From assembly GCA_013285825.1 (NCBI GenBank), contig JABDGV010000009.1:1-41812 (forward strand): a DNA stretch of 41,812 nt. The letters run 5' to 3'. The position numbers and the translations under genes were made by a program. The notes beneath the pieces are model-generated. The model saw only the letters and a program-made list of their open reading frames with translations, was not told the DNA's origin and ran no database searches. The DNA comes from Bacteroidota bacterium. GTDB taxonomy: Bacteria; Chlamydiota; Chlamydiia; Chlamydiales; FEN-1388. Positions 8,228 through 18,100 of the stretch are shown piece after piece (position 1 is the stretch's first letter; every line of letters starts with the position of its first letter).

Positions 8228-11185
8228 ATGAAAATTCCTGAGAATACGAAATTTACAGTTGGGTTCAAGTACAAGAACTTTAAAGTTGTTACAAGCACGC
8301 CTATTCCAGAGCTTCGAGTCCATCTTTTTGAACTCGTACATGAACCATCAGGCGCGCAAGTGATGCATCTGGAAGCCGATGATCAGGAAAATCTCTTCAG
8401 CCTCTCATTCAGAACTCTGCCCCAATCATCCAATGGCGTAGCGCACATTCTGGAACACACCGTTTTATGCGGCTCGAAAAAATATCCTGTCAGAGACCCC
8501 TTCTTCGCGATGAACCGAAGAAGCTTAAACACCTTCATGAACGCTCTTACCGGTCAAGATTTTACCTGCTATCCAGCCGCATCCCAAGTGGAGAAAGATT
8601 TTTATAACCTTCTCGAAGTCTACTTAGACGCTGTCTTTCATCCCAATCTCGACCGTTTAAGCTTTTTACAAGAGGGCCATCGGTTTGAATTTGCAAACCC
8701 GACAGATCCAAAGTCAAACTTAGAGATTAAAGGGATCGTCTATAACGAGATGAAAGGCTCTTTAAGCTCCCCCATGAACCGCCTTATGGAGGCAGTAGGA
8801 GCTACTATCTTCCCTGATGTACCCTATGGCTGCAACTCCGGCGGAGACCCGAAAGAGATCCCCACACTGACCCATAAAGAGCTTTTAGAGTTCCACAAGG
8901 AACATTATCACCCAAGCCGCTGCCTCTTCTTCTTCTACGGAAATATCCCTCTTGCCCAGCACTTAACCTTTATAGAAGAGAAGGCGCTCGAAGGAATCTC
9001 TCCCCTGCCAAAAGAAAATCCTCTTCCTCGGCAGAAAAGATTCTTAAAACCCAAAAGCCATGAGCTTGTCTATCCAATAGCCCCTCATGAGCTTAAAGAA
9101 GATAGCTGCTACGTAAGTTTTGCCTGGCTTACCTGCCACAGCCTCGACCATCTCACCTGTTTAGGACTTGCGATACTCGAAAGCATACTCATGGAGACGG
9201 ATGCATCAAAACTGAAGCTTCCCCTTCTTCAATCCGGTCTCTGCAAGCAAGCTGTATCGACATCGGACTTCGAGCTTCCAGATGTTCCCTTTATGCTCAC
9301 CATGATCGGTTGTAATAAAGAAAATGTACAAAAACTCGAAGAGTGTATTTTTAATACACTCACCAAAATCGTTAAAGAGGGCATCGACCACAAGCTGTCC
9401 GATGTCGCCCTTCACCTTCTCGAACTTTCTCGAAGCGAAATTACAGGCAATGGCTCTCCTTATGGCCTATCCCTCTTCTGGAGATCAGGGATTGTTAAGC
9501 AGCATGGAGGAAACCCGCTCCATGGACTTGAAATCCAGACACTCTGCAGCCGATTTAGAGCAAAGCTTGCTGAAGAGCCACGCTTCTTAGAACGGCTTAT
9601 CGAGCAATATTTCTTAAACAATCCGCACTTTGTTCGGGTGCTCATGCGCCCAGATCCGGGCTGTGCAGCAAAAGAAGCTGAAGAAGATACTCGTCATCTG
9701 CAAACTATTCAAAAGAATCTAACGGAAAAAGAGACCTCCCAGATCATTCAAGATGCATGCGCTCTTATTCAAAGACAAGAAGATAAGCAAGCAAATTCCG
9801 ACTGTTTGCCATCCATTTCGCTCGATGATGCACCGAAAAAAAGCCGCAACTTAATCCTCAATCGAACGCAGGTTGAAGATAAGGATGTCTTTACCCACTC
9901 CGTATTCACAAACCATATCGGCTATCTGGATATCGCAAGACCTCTGCCAAAAATTGATCCCGATCAGCTATGGCTTGTCCGGCTCTTTTCCTACCTTCTT
10001 CCACAATTGGGTTCTGGAAATAGAAGCTACCAAGAAAACCTAGGGCTTATTCAGGAAAATACTGGAGGCTTGAGTGTCGCTTTAAGCCTAAATGTCCAAA
10101 CCATTTCACCAAACGAATATCAACCCACATTCCATCTTCGAGGCAAAGCTCTGAAACCGAAGCTTCCCAAGCTCGCCTCCCTTCTCTTTGACACCTGCGT
10201 CGAACCAAACTTCACAGAGAGAAAGCGAATTAAAGAGCTCATCTTAAAGCATGCAAGCTCTCTTGACTCGACTTTTAACTCTTCAGCTTTGAGATACAGC
10301 CTCTCATTCGGTGCCTCCTCCTTCACAGCACCGCTTCATCTTTCAGAGGTTTGGTATGGATATAGCTATTATCAAAAGATTCAAGAGCTGGCAAAGCATT
10401 TCGACTCGAAAGAAGAGTGGCTTCTTCAATCGCTTCAAAAGCTTTCTTCGGAAATTTTAAGCGCACCAGCAATTGAATTGCTCTATACCGCCGACGAAGA
10501 GATGATTGCAACGGCCTTTGAAAACCAGTTTTGGGGATTGCTCGATCTGCCATCTAGAGCCATGCACACATGGGATTTTAGCATGCCAAAAAGTGCACGT
10601 GAATCTTCAGCCCGAATTATCTCGTCTCCTGTGGCCTTTTCAAGCCTTATTCTTCCCTCAATTCCTTATGGAAGCCCTCAAGCTCCCTTTCTAACACTCT
10701 CCACACAGATCCTGGAAAACACATATCTCCATACCCAAATTCGGGAAAAGGGTGGTGCATATGGAGCAGGAGCGAGCTACAACTCCATGTCGGCAATCTT
10801 CTCCTTCTTCTCCTATCGCGATCCTCATATCGTTGCAACGAAACAAGCCTTCATAACATCCGTTGATAGAATTGCTTCAGGCGATTTTGATGATGAAGAT
10901 TTGGAAGAGGCAAAGAGAGAGGTAATCCAAGGACTTGATGCTCCTATTGCTCCTGGAAGTCGCGGCGAAGTTGCCTATGGCTGGTGGAAAGAGGGTAAAA
11001 CTCTTGAAATGCGCCAAGCCTTCCGATCAAAAATTTTGAAAGCAACGACCGCCGATATCCAAAAAGCAGTGCAATCTCAGCTCTTGCCCCAACTATCTGA
11101 AGGTGTCTTTACCACCTTTGCAGGAGAAGATTTGATCGAAAATGAAAACAGGAAACTACCTATCCCCTTGCCCTACAAAAGTTAA
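8228..11185 (+). CDS. M16C family zinc metallopeptidase (presequence-protease type)
   Basis: A 985-residue peptidase of the pitrilysin/insulinase superfamily that degrades peptides in an enclosed chamber. The inverted zinc motif HxxEH is seen at residues 73-77 (HILEH), followed by TVLCGSKKYPVRDPFFAM and TFMNALTGQDFTCYPA, characteristic of the PreP/Cym1/M16C branch; the distal zinc ligand Glu is probably in the IVYNEMKG segment. The second M16 half carries the typical REKGGAYGAGAS signature near residue 840, which fits a two-half clamshell of usual length. No signal peptide is visible, so it is probably cytoplasmic. It is divergent from pssA with 52 bases between starts, and it overlaps the convergent M19 gene by 26 bases. 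Chlamydiaceae have a similar gene near htrA. Confidence 0.93.
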   Translation: MKIPENTKFTVGFKYKNFKVVTSTPIPELRVHLFELVHEPSGAQVMHLEADDQENLFSLSFRTLPQSSNGVAHILEHTVLCGSKKYPVRDPFFAMNRRSLNTFMNALTGQDFTCYPAASQVEKDFYNLLEVYLDAVFHPNLDRLSFLQEGHRFEFANPTDPKSNLEIKGIVYNEMKGSLSSPMNRLMEAVGATIFPDVPYGCNSGGDPKEIPTLTHKELLEFHKEHYHPSRCLFFFYGNIPLAQHLTFIEEKALEGISPLPKENPLPRQKRFLKPKSHELVYPIAPHELKEDSCYVSFAWLTCHSLDHLTCLGLAILESILMETDASKLKLPLLQSGLCKQAVSTSDFELPDVPFMLTMIGCNKENVQKLEECIFNTLTKIVKEGIDHKLSDVALHLLELSRSEITGNGSPYGLSLFWRSGIVKQHGGNPLHGLEIQTLCSRFRAKLAEEPRFLERLIEQYFLNNPHFVRVLMRPDPGCAAKEAEEDTRHLQTIQKNLTEKETSQIIQDACALIQRQEDKQANSDCLPSISLDDAPKKSRNLILNRTQVEDKDVFTHSVFTNHIGYLDIARPLPKIDPDQLWLVRLFSYLLPQLGSGNRSYQENLGLIQENTGGLSVALSLNVQTISPNEYQPTFHLRGKALKPKLPKLASLLFDTCVEPNFTERKRIKELILKHASSLDSTFNSSALRYSLSFGASSFTAPLHLSEVWYGYSYYQKIQELAKHFDSKEEWLLQSLQKLSSEILSAPAIELLYTADEEMIATAFENQFWGLLDLPSRAMHTWDFSMPKSARESSARIISSPVAFSSLILPSIPYGSPQAPFLTLSTQILENTYLHTQIREKGGAYGAGASYNSMSAIFSFFSYRDPHIVATKQAFITSVDRIASGDFDDEDLEEAKREVIQGLDAPIAPGSRGEVAYGWWKEGKTLEMRQAFRSKILKATTADIQKAVQSQLLPQLSEGVFTTFAGEDLIENENRKLPIPLPYKS

Positions 11186-12125
11186 AAGCCGTTTTATAGA
11201 ACAGGCGTTCAGCATAGTTCTCTCCAAATGCTTTCGTTACCATTTGACGAAGTTTTGGATAGCAGGATGCATTTTCCAAATCATCGAAAAAGTAGAATGA
11301 GGCACTTTTTCGTTGGGACGCCGGTATGCAGCTAGTAGAAAATAGGTCGGCGCCAAGGGCGAGTGCATTTTCTATGCCCAAAGTATGAGCATACTCAATA
11401 TGCTTGAGAAGCGCGCTTGAGGTAGCTCCCACAAAAGGCCGTACGAAATTTAAGCCTATAACGCCTCCTCGCCGGGCAATCTCTTGAGCTATCTGTTTGG
11501 GCAGGTTTCTGGCCACTGGACAGACGTCTCGAAAGTTTGAGTGGCTTGCCAGGACTTTTGAAGAGGTACTATTTAAAATATCCTCCGCAAGCTTATCCGA
11601 AGTGTGGCTAAAATCAATGCACACGCCATTATGCTTGGCCCATTCTAAAAGCACTTTCCCATCTGGCTTTAAACCAATTGCTTGAGCATTGGCTCCCCCT
11701 CCAAAACGATTTTCCTCGTTCCAGGTAAGGCTTATATAAAGGGGTGTTTCTACTCGGGCGACAACCATATCAAGACGATCAAGCCCCTTTTGCAAAGGTT
11801 CATCTTCATATACAAGTGCTGAAGCATTCTCGATTGCAAGGCATGTTTTAATATCAGCCTTAAGATTTGAATGAAAAGGAGAAAGTACATTTTTATAACG
11901 GTTGGGAAACTCTTGATAAAGAGCTAGTTGACGAAGTCCAGATCGAACAGACCATGGCTTTGTCGGTGTATAAATAACCAATGTTTGGACAGCTACGCCC
12001 CCTTTCATAAGCTGAGAAATGGAGGTGCGGCTTTCATTGTTGTATGCTGAGCGAGGAGATCGGGGTGCTAATGCGTTCCCTGCTAAATAGGAAAGTAGGT
12101 CGCAGTGAAGATCAAATACAACCAT
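11160..12125 (-). CDS. Membrane dipeptidase (renal dipeptidase family, M19)
   Basis: Hydrolyses dipeptides, including some with D-residues, in a TIM-barrel zinc enzyme. Recognised elements in order: the zinc motif H-x-D in FDLHCDL near the N-terminus, the bridging Glu in CLAIENAS, the HTS block in CIDFSHTS, and the substrate-binding block SHSNFRDVCPVARNLP. The length of 321 residues is normal. There is no signal peptide, so the enzyme is probably cytoplasmic in spite of the family name. GAGGG stands 5 bases before the ATG, a good start. It lies among peptidases (M16C, M20, HtrA), consistent with peptide scavenging, and overlaps the convergent M16C gene at its 3' end. Confidence 0.93.
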   Translation of the reverse strand: MVVFDLHCDLLSYLAGNALAPRSPRSAYNNESRTSISQLMKGGVAVQTLVIYTPTKPWSVRSGLRQLALYQEFPNRYKNVLSPFHSNLKADIKTCLAIENASALVYEDEPLQKGLDRLDMVVARVETPLYISLTWNEENRFGGGANAQAIGLKPDGKVLLEWAKHNGVCIDFSHTSDKLAEDILNSTSSKVLASHSNFRDVCPVARNLPKQIAQEIARRGGVIGLNFVRPFVGATSSALLKHIEYAHTLGIENALALGADLFSTSCIPASQRKSASFYFFDDLENASCYPKLRQMVTKAFGENYAERLFYKTAFNFCRARG

Positions 12126-12213
12126 AAATACCCTCTTTTCAGAAATGTTTTCATACGTACACTATTTTTGATAATGAGCAAAATCTATTGCTGCTCATGC
12201 TTTTTTAAATATT

Positions 12214-12290
12214 TACCACAGAGATCACTGAGCCCACAGAGATAATAGAGTTAATTTCTCTCTCTGTGCACTCTGTGATCTCTGTGGTTT
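12214..12290. repeat. Palindromic intergenic repeat, ACCACAGAG family, copy 1
   Basis: Left arm ACCACAGAGATCACTGAG and right arm GTGATCTCTGTGGT form an imperfect hairpin of about 30-base arms with an AT-rich loop. The same family occurs at 22608-22676, also between divergent genes. It lies between the M19 and M20 peptidase genes. It could be a small non-autonomous mobile repeat or a structured RNA; no function is proven. Confidence 0.75.
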
Positions 12291-12320
12291 AAAAGTACTG
12301 ATTTCGACTATACAATTTTC

Positions 12321-13700
12321 ATGAAAACGAGTTTTATGACAATGGATACTTATTTCGAAAAACATAAGAAACAAATTATCGAAGACTACAGTAAACTTTT
12401 AAGCTTTCAATCCATAAGTGCAGAAACTGGCTATCTCGAGGAATGCAAAGCTTGTGCCTCTTGGATCGAACAGCAGTTTAAGAAGATTGGCTTTACAACT
12501 TCTCAGTGGGGCGAGGGGTTTCCTCCTACTGTCTTTGGCACATACCAAGCAGACTCAAAACTGCCCACACTCTTAATCTATAACCACTACGACGTTCAGC
12601 CTGTCGACCCAATTGATCTTTGGGAAAGCGATCCCTTCACAGCTACCATTACAGGCGATAAGATAGTTGCTCGGGGTGCTGAAGATAACAAAGGGCAATT
12701 TTTCTATATGCTTACTGCCCTCAGAGCTCTGTATGAAAAATATAAGGGCTTTCCCTGCTCGATTAAGGTTTTAGTCGAAGGCGAAGAAGAATCGGGAAGC
12801 GCGCACCTTGCCAATCTCCTCCTACAACATAAAAAAGAAATCAAAGCTGACTATGCCATGATCGTCGACCTCGGCATGAGAAGCAGAACGAAGCCCGCAA
12901 TTACCATTGGGACTCGCGGCCTTCTAGGGCTCACTGTTGAGGTGACGGGCACTCGAGAAGACCTTCATTCAGGCTCCCATGGCGGCCTTGCCTATAATCC
13001 CCTCCACGCACTTGTGGGAATGCTTGCCAAAGCTCGAAATGAAGATGGCTCCATTGCCATTCCCGGCTTTTATGAAGGTCTTCAAATCCCCTCTCAAGAT
13101 CTTCTTGACAGCATTGCATCCTTTTTTGACTCGCTCGATTATGAAAAGACCCATGGAGCCCCTCCCACAGGCGGAGAAAAGAATCTCCCTCCTATTCAAA
13201 GGAATTGGCTAAGGCCGACGTTGGAAGTCAATGGCGTTCATGGCGGTTATGGAGGACCTGGTTCTAAAACAGTCATCCCCTCCCAAGCTTTTGCAAAAAT
13301 AACCTGCAGGCTTGTGCCAGGACAAGATCCTAAAGCTGTTGCACAAAGGATAAAAGAATTTTTTGAATCCAACACGCCCAAAGGCGTAACATCCAAAGTA
13401 AAGATCCATGAGGGTCTTGGAGTGGCTGTCCGTACGGATCCCTCCTCTCCCTGCATTCAAGCTCTTGCTCGGGCTATGAAGGAAGTCTTTAAAACAGATG
13501 CAGAGTTTATTTTAGAGGGAGCATCTATCCCGATTGTTCCGGACCTTGCCAAAGCATCTGGAGCAGATGTCGTTATGTGGGGCGTTGGCCTTGCAACAGA
13601 CAAGATTCATGCTCCCAACGAAGAATTTGATTTTTCAAGAATGGAAAAGGGATTTCAAGTAGCTTTTCGTACCATTGAACTTTTAAGAGGTAGTATATGA
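12321..13700 (+). CDS. M20 family dipeptidase/metallopeptidase
   Basis: A di-zinc exopeptidase of 459 residues, closest in look to carnosinase/CNDP-type dipeptidases. The ligands are all visible: YNHYDVQP (His), GAEDNKGQFF (bridging Asp), EGEEESGS (catalytic and metal Glu), IVDLGMRS (Asp) and KIHAPNEEF (His). The dimerisation lid sits between about residues 200 and 340 with the typical DLHSGSHGG segment. It cleaves short peptides in the cytosol. ATGs at 12321, 12336 and 12342 are all possible starts; none has a ribosome site, and TATACA ends 6 bases before the first one, so the mRNA may be leaderless. It overlaps htrA by 4 bases (ATGA), so the two are co-translated. Confidence 0.93.
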   Translation: MKTSFMTMDTYFEKHKKQIIEDYSKLLSFQSISAETGYLEECKACASWIEQQFKKIGFTTSQWGEGFPPTVFGTYQADSKLPTLLIYNHYDVQPVDPIDLWESDPFTATITGDKIVARGAEDNKGQFFYMLTALRALYEKYKGFPCSIKVLVEGEEESGSAHLANLLLQHKKEIKADYAMIVDLGMRSRTKPAITIGTRGLLGLTVEVTGTREDLHSGSHGGLAYNPLHALVGMLAKARNEDGSIAIPGFYEGLQIPSQDLLDSIASFFDSLDYEKTHGAPPTGGEKNLPPIQRNWLRPTLEVNGVHGGYGGPGSKTVIPSQAFAKITCRLVPGQDPKAVAQRIKEFFESNTPKGVTSKVKIHEGLGVAVRTDPSSPCIQALARAMKEVFKTDAEFILEGASIPIVPDLAKASGADVVMWGVGLATDKIHAPNEEFDFSRMEKGFQVAFRTIELLRGSI

Positions 13701-15091
13701 TTCGAATTCAAAAAACAATCTCAATGCTCGCTCTTCTGAGTATAGGATTTAGTCCTCTCTATGCAAACTCGAGCAGCAAAACATTTTCTCAGCCATTTAT
13801 AGAAGCTGCCCATCTTGCAACTCCTGCAGTTGTTGCTATAAAGGCAGAACTTAGCAAAGACGCCCGCCAAGATATGAGCCAGTCTCCAGAAGGTATCCCT
13901 GACGACTTTTGGGAACAGTTTTTCGGCGCCCCCTTCAAAGAAAAGAGGCAAAGAGGCCCTCAATATTCGTACGGTTCTGGTTTTATTATCTCCTCCGATG
14001 GCTACATCGTTACGAATAACCATATCGTCGATAAATCGAAAAAAATTACTGTCGTTTTTGACAATGCGCAAGAGTATACAGCACAACTCATTGGAACAGA
14101 TCCCAACACTGATGTAGCTCTTGTAAAGATAGAGGCGTCGAATCTACCCGTTTTAACTTTTGCAGATACGACTAAACTCCAAGTTGGTGAATGGGTTCTA
14201 GCTATTGGAAACCCGCTTGGCCTTACAGCCACGGTCACTTCAGGTGTCATCAGTGCTTTAGGCAGATCTGAACTCGATATCACTCGAGTTGAAGAGTTTA
14301 TCCAAACGGATGCTGCTATCAACTTAGGAAACTCTGGCGGCCCACTCATTAATCTCGACGGCAATGTGGTTGGTATGAACACAGCCATTGTCAGCAATGG
14401 CAGCGGCGGCTATATGGGCATCTGCTTTGCGATCCCAAGCAATATCATCCAGCATGTTACTACCCAGCTGAAAGCAACGGGCAAGGTTATTCGCGGATAT
14501 TTGGGGATTGCGCCCCAGCCAGTCACTCCAGAAATCGCTCGAGCCCTTGGACTTGGAACTGCTAAAGGCGCCCTCATTGCTGAGGTCGTTCCCGCCGGTC
14601 CTGCAGCTGAAGCTGGCCTTCTCTCTGGCGATGTTGTCTTAAGTCTTAATGGACAGCCGATCGATAACGCCGGCTCCCTCCGAAGCACAATAGCCCTTTT
14701 AGCGCCTGGAACACACGTTGACCTTGTTGTCCGACGAGGAAGCGACACTTTAACTATCTCAGCAACAGTTGCAGAGTTTCCCGACAATGAACAAGACATG
14801 CAGCATGTGGGCAACACCCTTGGTGTTGAAGTTCAAGCACTCACCCCTGATCTTGCACGTCAAGTGGGGACAGATGCCACTTCAGGAGTTATGATTTCAG
14901 CGGTTGATCCATCAAGTCCTGCCTACCAAGTAGGCCTTCGCCAAGGACATGTGATCGTATCAGTTAACCGCAAGGAAGTCTCGAAACCTGACGACTTTTA
15001 CAAAGCGATTAAGGAGACGCCTGAGGGGCAGCCAATCCTGTTACAAGTCAAGGTTGGTCTTCGAACACGCTACGTAACAATCGTGCTTTAA
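13697..15091 (+). CDS. htrA: HtrA/DegP periplasmic serine protease-chaperone
   Basis: Degrades and refolds misfolded envelope proteins. An N-terminal signal peptide (basic MIRIQK, hydrophobic core, cleavage likely after LYANS around residue 25) sends it to the periplasm. The trypsin-like domain has the triad H109 (NNHIVD), D139 (NTDVALVK) and S213 (GNSGGPL). Two PDZ domains follow (about 265-355, with the carboxylate-binding loop RGYLGI, and about 370-460). The 464-residue length matches DegP/DO-type proteases. In Chlamydiaceae HtrA is stress-linked and essential in replication. Its start overlaps the M20 stop by 4 bases. A hairpin after the stop probably ends transcription. Confidence 0.96.
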   Translation: MIRIQKTISMLALLSIGFSPLYANSSSKTFSQPFIEAAHLATPAVVAIKAELSKDARQDMSQSPEGIPDDFWEQFFGAPFKEKRQRGPQYSYGSGFIISSDGYIVTNNHIVDKSKKITVVFDNAQEYTAQLIGTDPNTDVALVKIEASNLPVLTFADTTKLQVGEWVLAIGNPLGLTATVTSGVISALGRSELDITRVEEFIQTDAAINLGNSGGPLINLDGNVVGMNTAIVSNGSGGYMGICFAIPSNIIQHVTTQLKATGKVIRGYLGIAPQPVTPEIARALGLGTAKGALIAEVVPAGPAAEAGLLSGDVVLSLNGQPIDNAGSLRSTIALLAPGTHVDLVVRRGSDTLTISATVAEFPDNEQDMQHVGNTLGVEVQALTPDLARQVGTDATSGVMISAVDPSSPAYQVGLRQGHVIVSVNRKEVSKPDDFYKAIKETPEGQPILLQVKVGLRTRYVTIVL

Positions 15092-15124
15092 CAGTAGCCT
15101 ATCATGGCCCCATGGATAAAGTGG

Positions 15125-15156
15125 ACCGCCTGGTAGGCAAAATTTCGCCAGGCGGT
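15125..15156. terminator. Hairpin terminator between htrA and the convergent large gene
   Basis: ACCGCCTGG (15125-15133) pairs perfectly with CCAGGCGGT (15148-15156) around a 14-base loop. A second short palindrome (AAAATC/GATTTT, about 15160-15174) follows. There is no long T run, but position between two convergent genes suggests a bidirectional terminator. Confidence 0.6.
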
Positions 15157-15180
15157 ATAAAATCAATGATTTTACTCACC

Positions 15181-18100
15181 TTATTCAGAATCAGTACCCG
15201 TAAATCCAGTGATTTTACACCCCGGTGGAATGACTGAGTGAGAAATGTTGGTGGAAGTTATGTCTGCTTCTTCAAGATCCGTGCAGCCGGCGATTGCCTT
15301 TTTAAAATTTTCATCTGTTATAACAGAATTGTACGCACACTTGATTATTTTTAGGGAGCTGGGAAGAGTTGTCTCTTCCAAGGTAAGGTTAGTATATCCT
15401 ATATCAATCACTTCGAGATTGGTGCAGTTTTGGATTGCCCGGTTAAACTTTATATCATCAATATTGTAAGCACCTCCGCAGTCAATTTCTCTTAAGGATG
15501 TTGGTAAACCTACCCCTTCTGGAGGAACTAATGCGAGATTGTCAAAGTCAAAAGATGTCCCATGTATATCAAGCTTGGTAATCAACGGAATGTTTTTGAT
15601 AATATAACATATATCCCTATCTTCAAATCCTTGACTCTTAAGAAATTGAACATCAACCAGTTGACCTGGGTACTTTTTGAGCAAGCTATCTAAAAGCGTA
15701 GAATCCCCCTCTTCCTTAGCTATAAATGCATCTGAGAGATCTTGAAAGTAGATTTTCTCTTTATCAGTATCCGTAAATCCAGTGATTTTACACCCCGGTG
15801 GAATGACTGAGTAAGAAATGTTGGTGTCAGTTATGTCTGCTTCTTCAAGATGCATGCAGCCAGCGACTGCCTTTTTAAAATTTTCATCTGTTATCTTATA
15901 AGTGGACGCACACTTGATTATTTTTAGGGAGCTGGGAAGAGTTGTCTCATTCAAGGTAAGGTTAGTAAATCTTATATCAATCACTTCGAGATTGGTGCAG
16001 TTTTGGATTGCCCTCTTAAACCGTATATCATCCATTGTGCTATCTTGACTGCAGTCAATTTCTCTTAAGGATGTTGGTAAACCTACCCCTTCTGGAGGAA
16101 CGAGTGCGAGATTGTCAAGGTCAAACAAACCATCAGTTTTAAGCTTGGTAAGCAGAGGAATGTTTTTGATAATATAACATATATCAATATCTTTTAATCC
16201 ATGTCTCCTAAGAAATCGAACATCAACAAGTTCAACTGGGTATTTTTTGAGCAAGCTATCTAAAAGCGTAGAATCCCCCTCTTTCTGAGCTTTAAATGCT
16301 TTTGAGAGATCTTGATAGTAGATTTCTATCTCTTTTTCTTTTCTTTTTAGATCGATTTTATCAGATACTATTTTGCTTCTAGAAAGGTCGTTTTCAACTG
16401 TATAATCTGCGAATTTTTCAAAAAGTTCATCACCCATTGTTAGACGCATGTAGGCAAGCTTGGAGGCAATGGCACAGTTTCCAACTACCTGCAAGGGAAT
16501 TTCAGGTTTTTCAAGCACGACCTCGATCTGATTTTCTGGTATTTTATTATCTTTTGTAAAATTTTCAAAACGTGGAAAAAGTTCTAAGTCAGATTTTGCG
16601 TTATATTTTTTGAAATTGAGAAGCTCTTCTGTTACGATCGATGCAAATTCATCAGAAAGCAATGATTCGGTGGTGAATAATGATTGATCAACCACAGTTT
16701 TTGTATATGAGGAACCAGAAATACTCCCAAATCCTGTATTAATTTTCCGATAAAGTATAGGCCCCTCTTCACCAAGTTTTTTGAAAACTAAAAGTACTGC
16801 GTGGTCACCTGTTTCTTGTTCAGGTCTATGTGTTCCTGTAAGTACGATTTCTTCTCCTGGTTTCATATTTTTAATAGCATATTGAAAGGCGGCACCTGTA
16901 TTAGCTTGATTCCAGGTATAGTCCTTCCCATATACTTGAGTTTGTTTGCTTGCTTTCCAGTTCATTTTGGTATTGAATTCAAAGGCCTTACTTATACTCT
17001 TACATGTTGATTCTTCATCTGGAGTTAGAATTGTATGAGGAGATCTTTCTCTCACATTACCTTCTGTGTCAACAGTAGCGTCTTCATATATAAAATATTT
17101 TAATTGCTGGTCAAAGAACAATTCAGCCGAATATGGAGTAGTTCCTTCAACTTTTTTAAACTCTTCACGATCGTTCAATGACAATGTCTTTGGATCTTGC
17201 AAGCTATAGAACATTTGCAAGCGAAATTCATCGGATTCAACAACCCATTGTTTGTACCGGGCCAGGTCTCCTTTGGTGTAGGTTTGATCTCCTTCTTTAT
17301 TTTCCTTCAACAGTGATCTTATTTGTCCTATCGTTTGCACACACTGCCTTTGAATTTTCTGTTTTGGGCTAAAACCTATGCCCCGCATCAATTCCACGTT
17401 TTGCTCAGGGCTCGCCTTCTCATAAAGGGTTTTAAGCTCTCCCACATACATTTTTTTCGCTTCTTTGAGCTTAAGTAAAATACTTGGTTTGATGGGCGTT
17501 TTGCTATTTTCCCGAATTTCTTGAACAAGCTCGTTTGCTATCCGTTGAATGTCTTTAACCTCGGATAGATCAGGGTGATTTTCAGGTTTTATCTCGGGAG
17601 AGCTTAGGGATTGGAAATCAGGTTCTATCAGATTATGAATAGTACTGCTACTCGTACGTACATGATCTGTTTTTTCTTCACCTTCTTTATTTTGCTCCAA
17701 CAGTCTTTCTATTTGATCTATCGTTTGACTACATCTCATTTGAATTGACTGTTTTGGGCTAAAACCTATGCCCCGCATCAAGAGCTGTTCCTGCTCAGGG
17801 CTTGCCTTCTGATATAAGGTGTCAAGCTCTTCGTCATACATTTTTTTCGCTTCTTTGAGCTTAAGTAAAATACTTGGTTCGATGAGCGTTTTGCTATTTT
17901 TCTCCATTTCTTGAATAAGCTCGTCTGCTATCCGTTCAATGTCTTCAACCTCGGATAGATCAGGGTGATTTTCGGGTTTTATCTCGGGAGAGCTTAGGGA
18001 TTGGTAATCAGTTTCTATCAGATCATGAATAGTACTGCTGGTTGTACGTACATGATCTGTTTTTTCTTCTACATCTTTTTTTACATCTCCAACTTCCTTA

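Noticed and set aside
8176..8298. N-terminal extension of PssA
   Set aside because: It would run opposite the start of the M16C gene and does not look like the family; the ATG at 8175 gives a normal length.
14002..14817. Two long leftward open frames (131 and 135 codons) opposite htrA
   Set aside because: Antisense to a confidently identified gene, rich in Ser/Arg/Pro as expected of shadow frames, with no recognisable domain.
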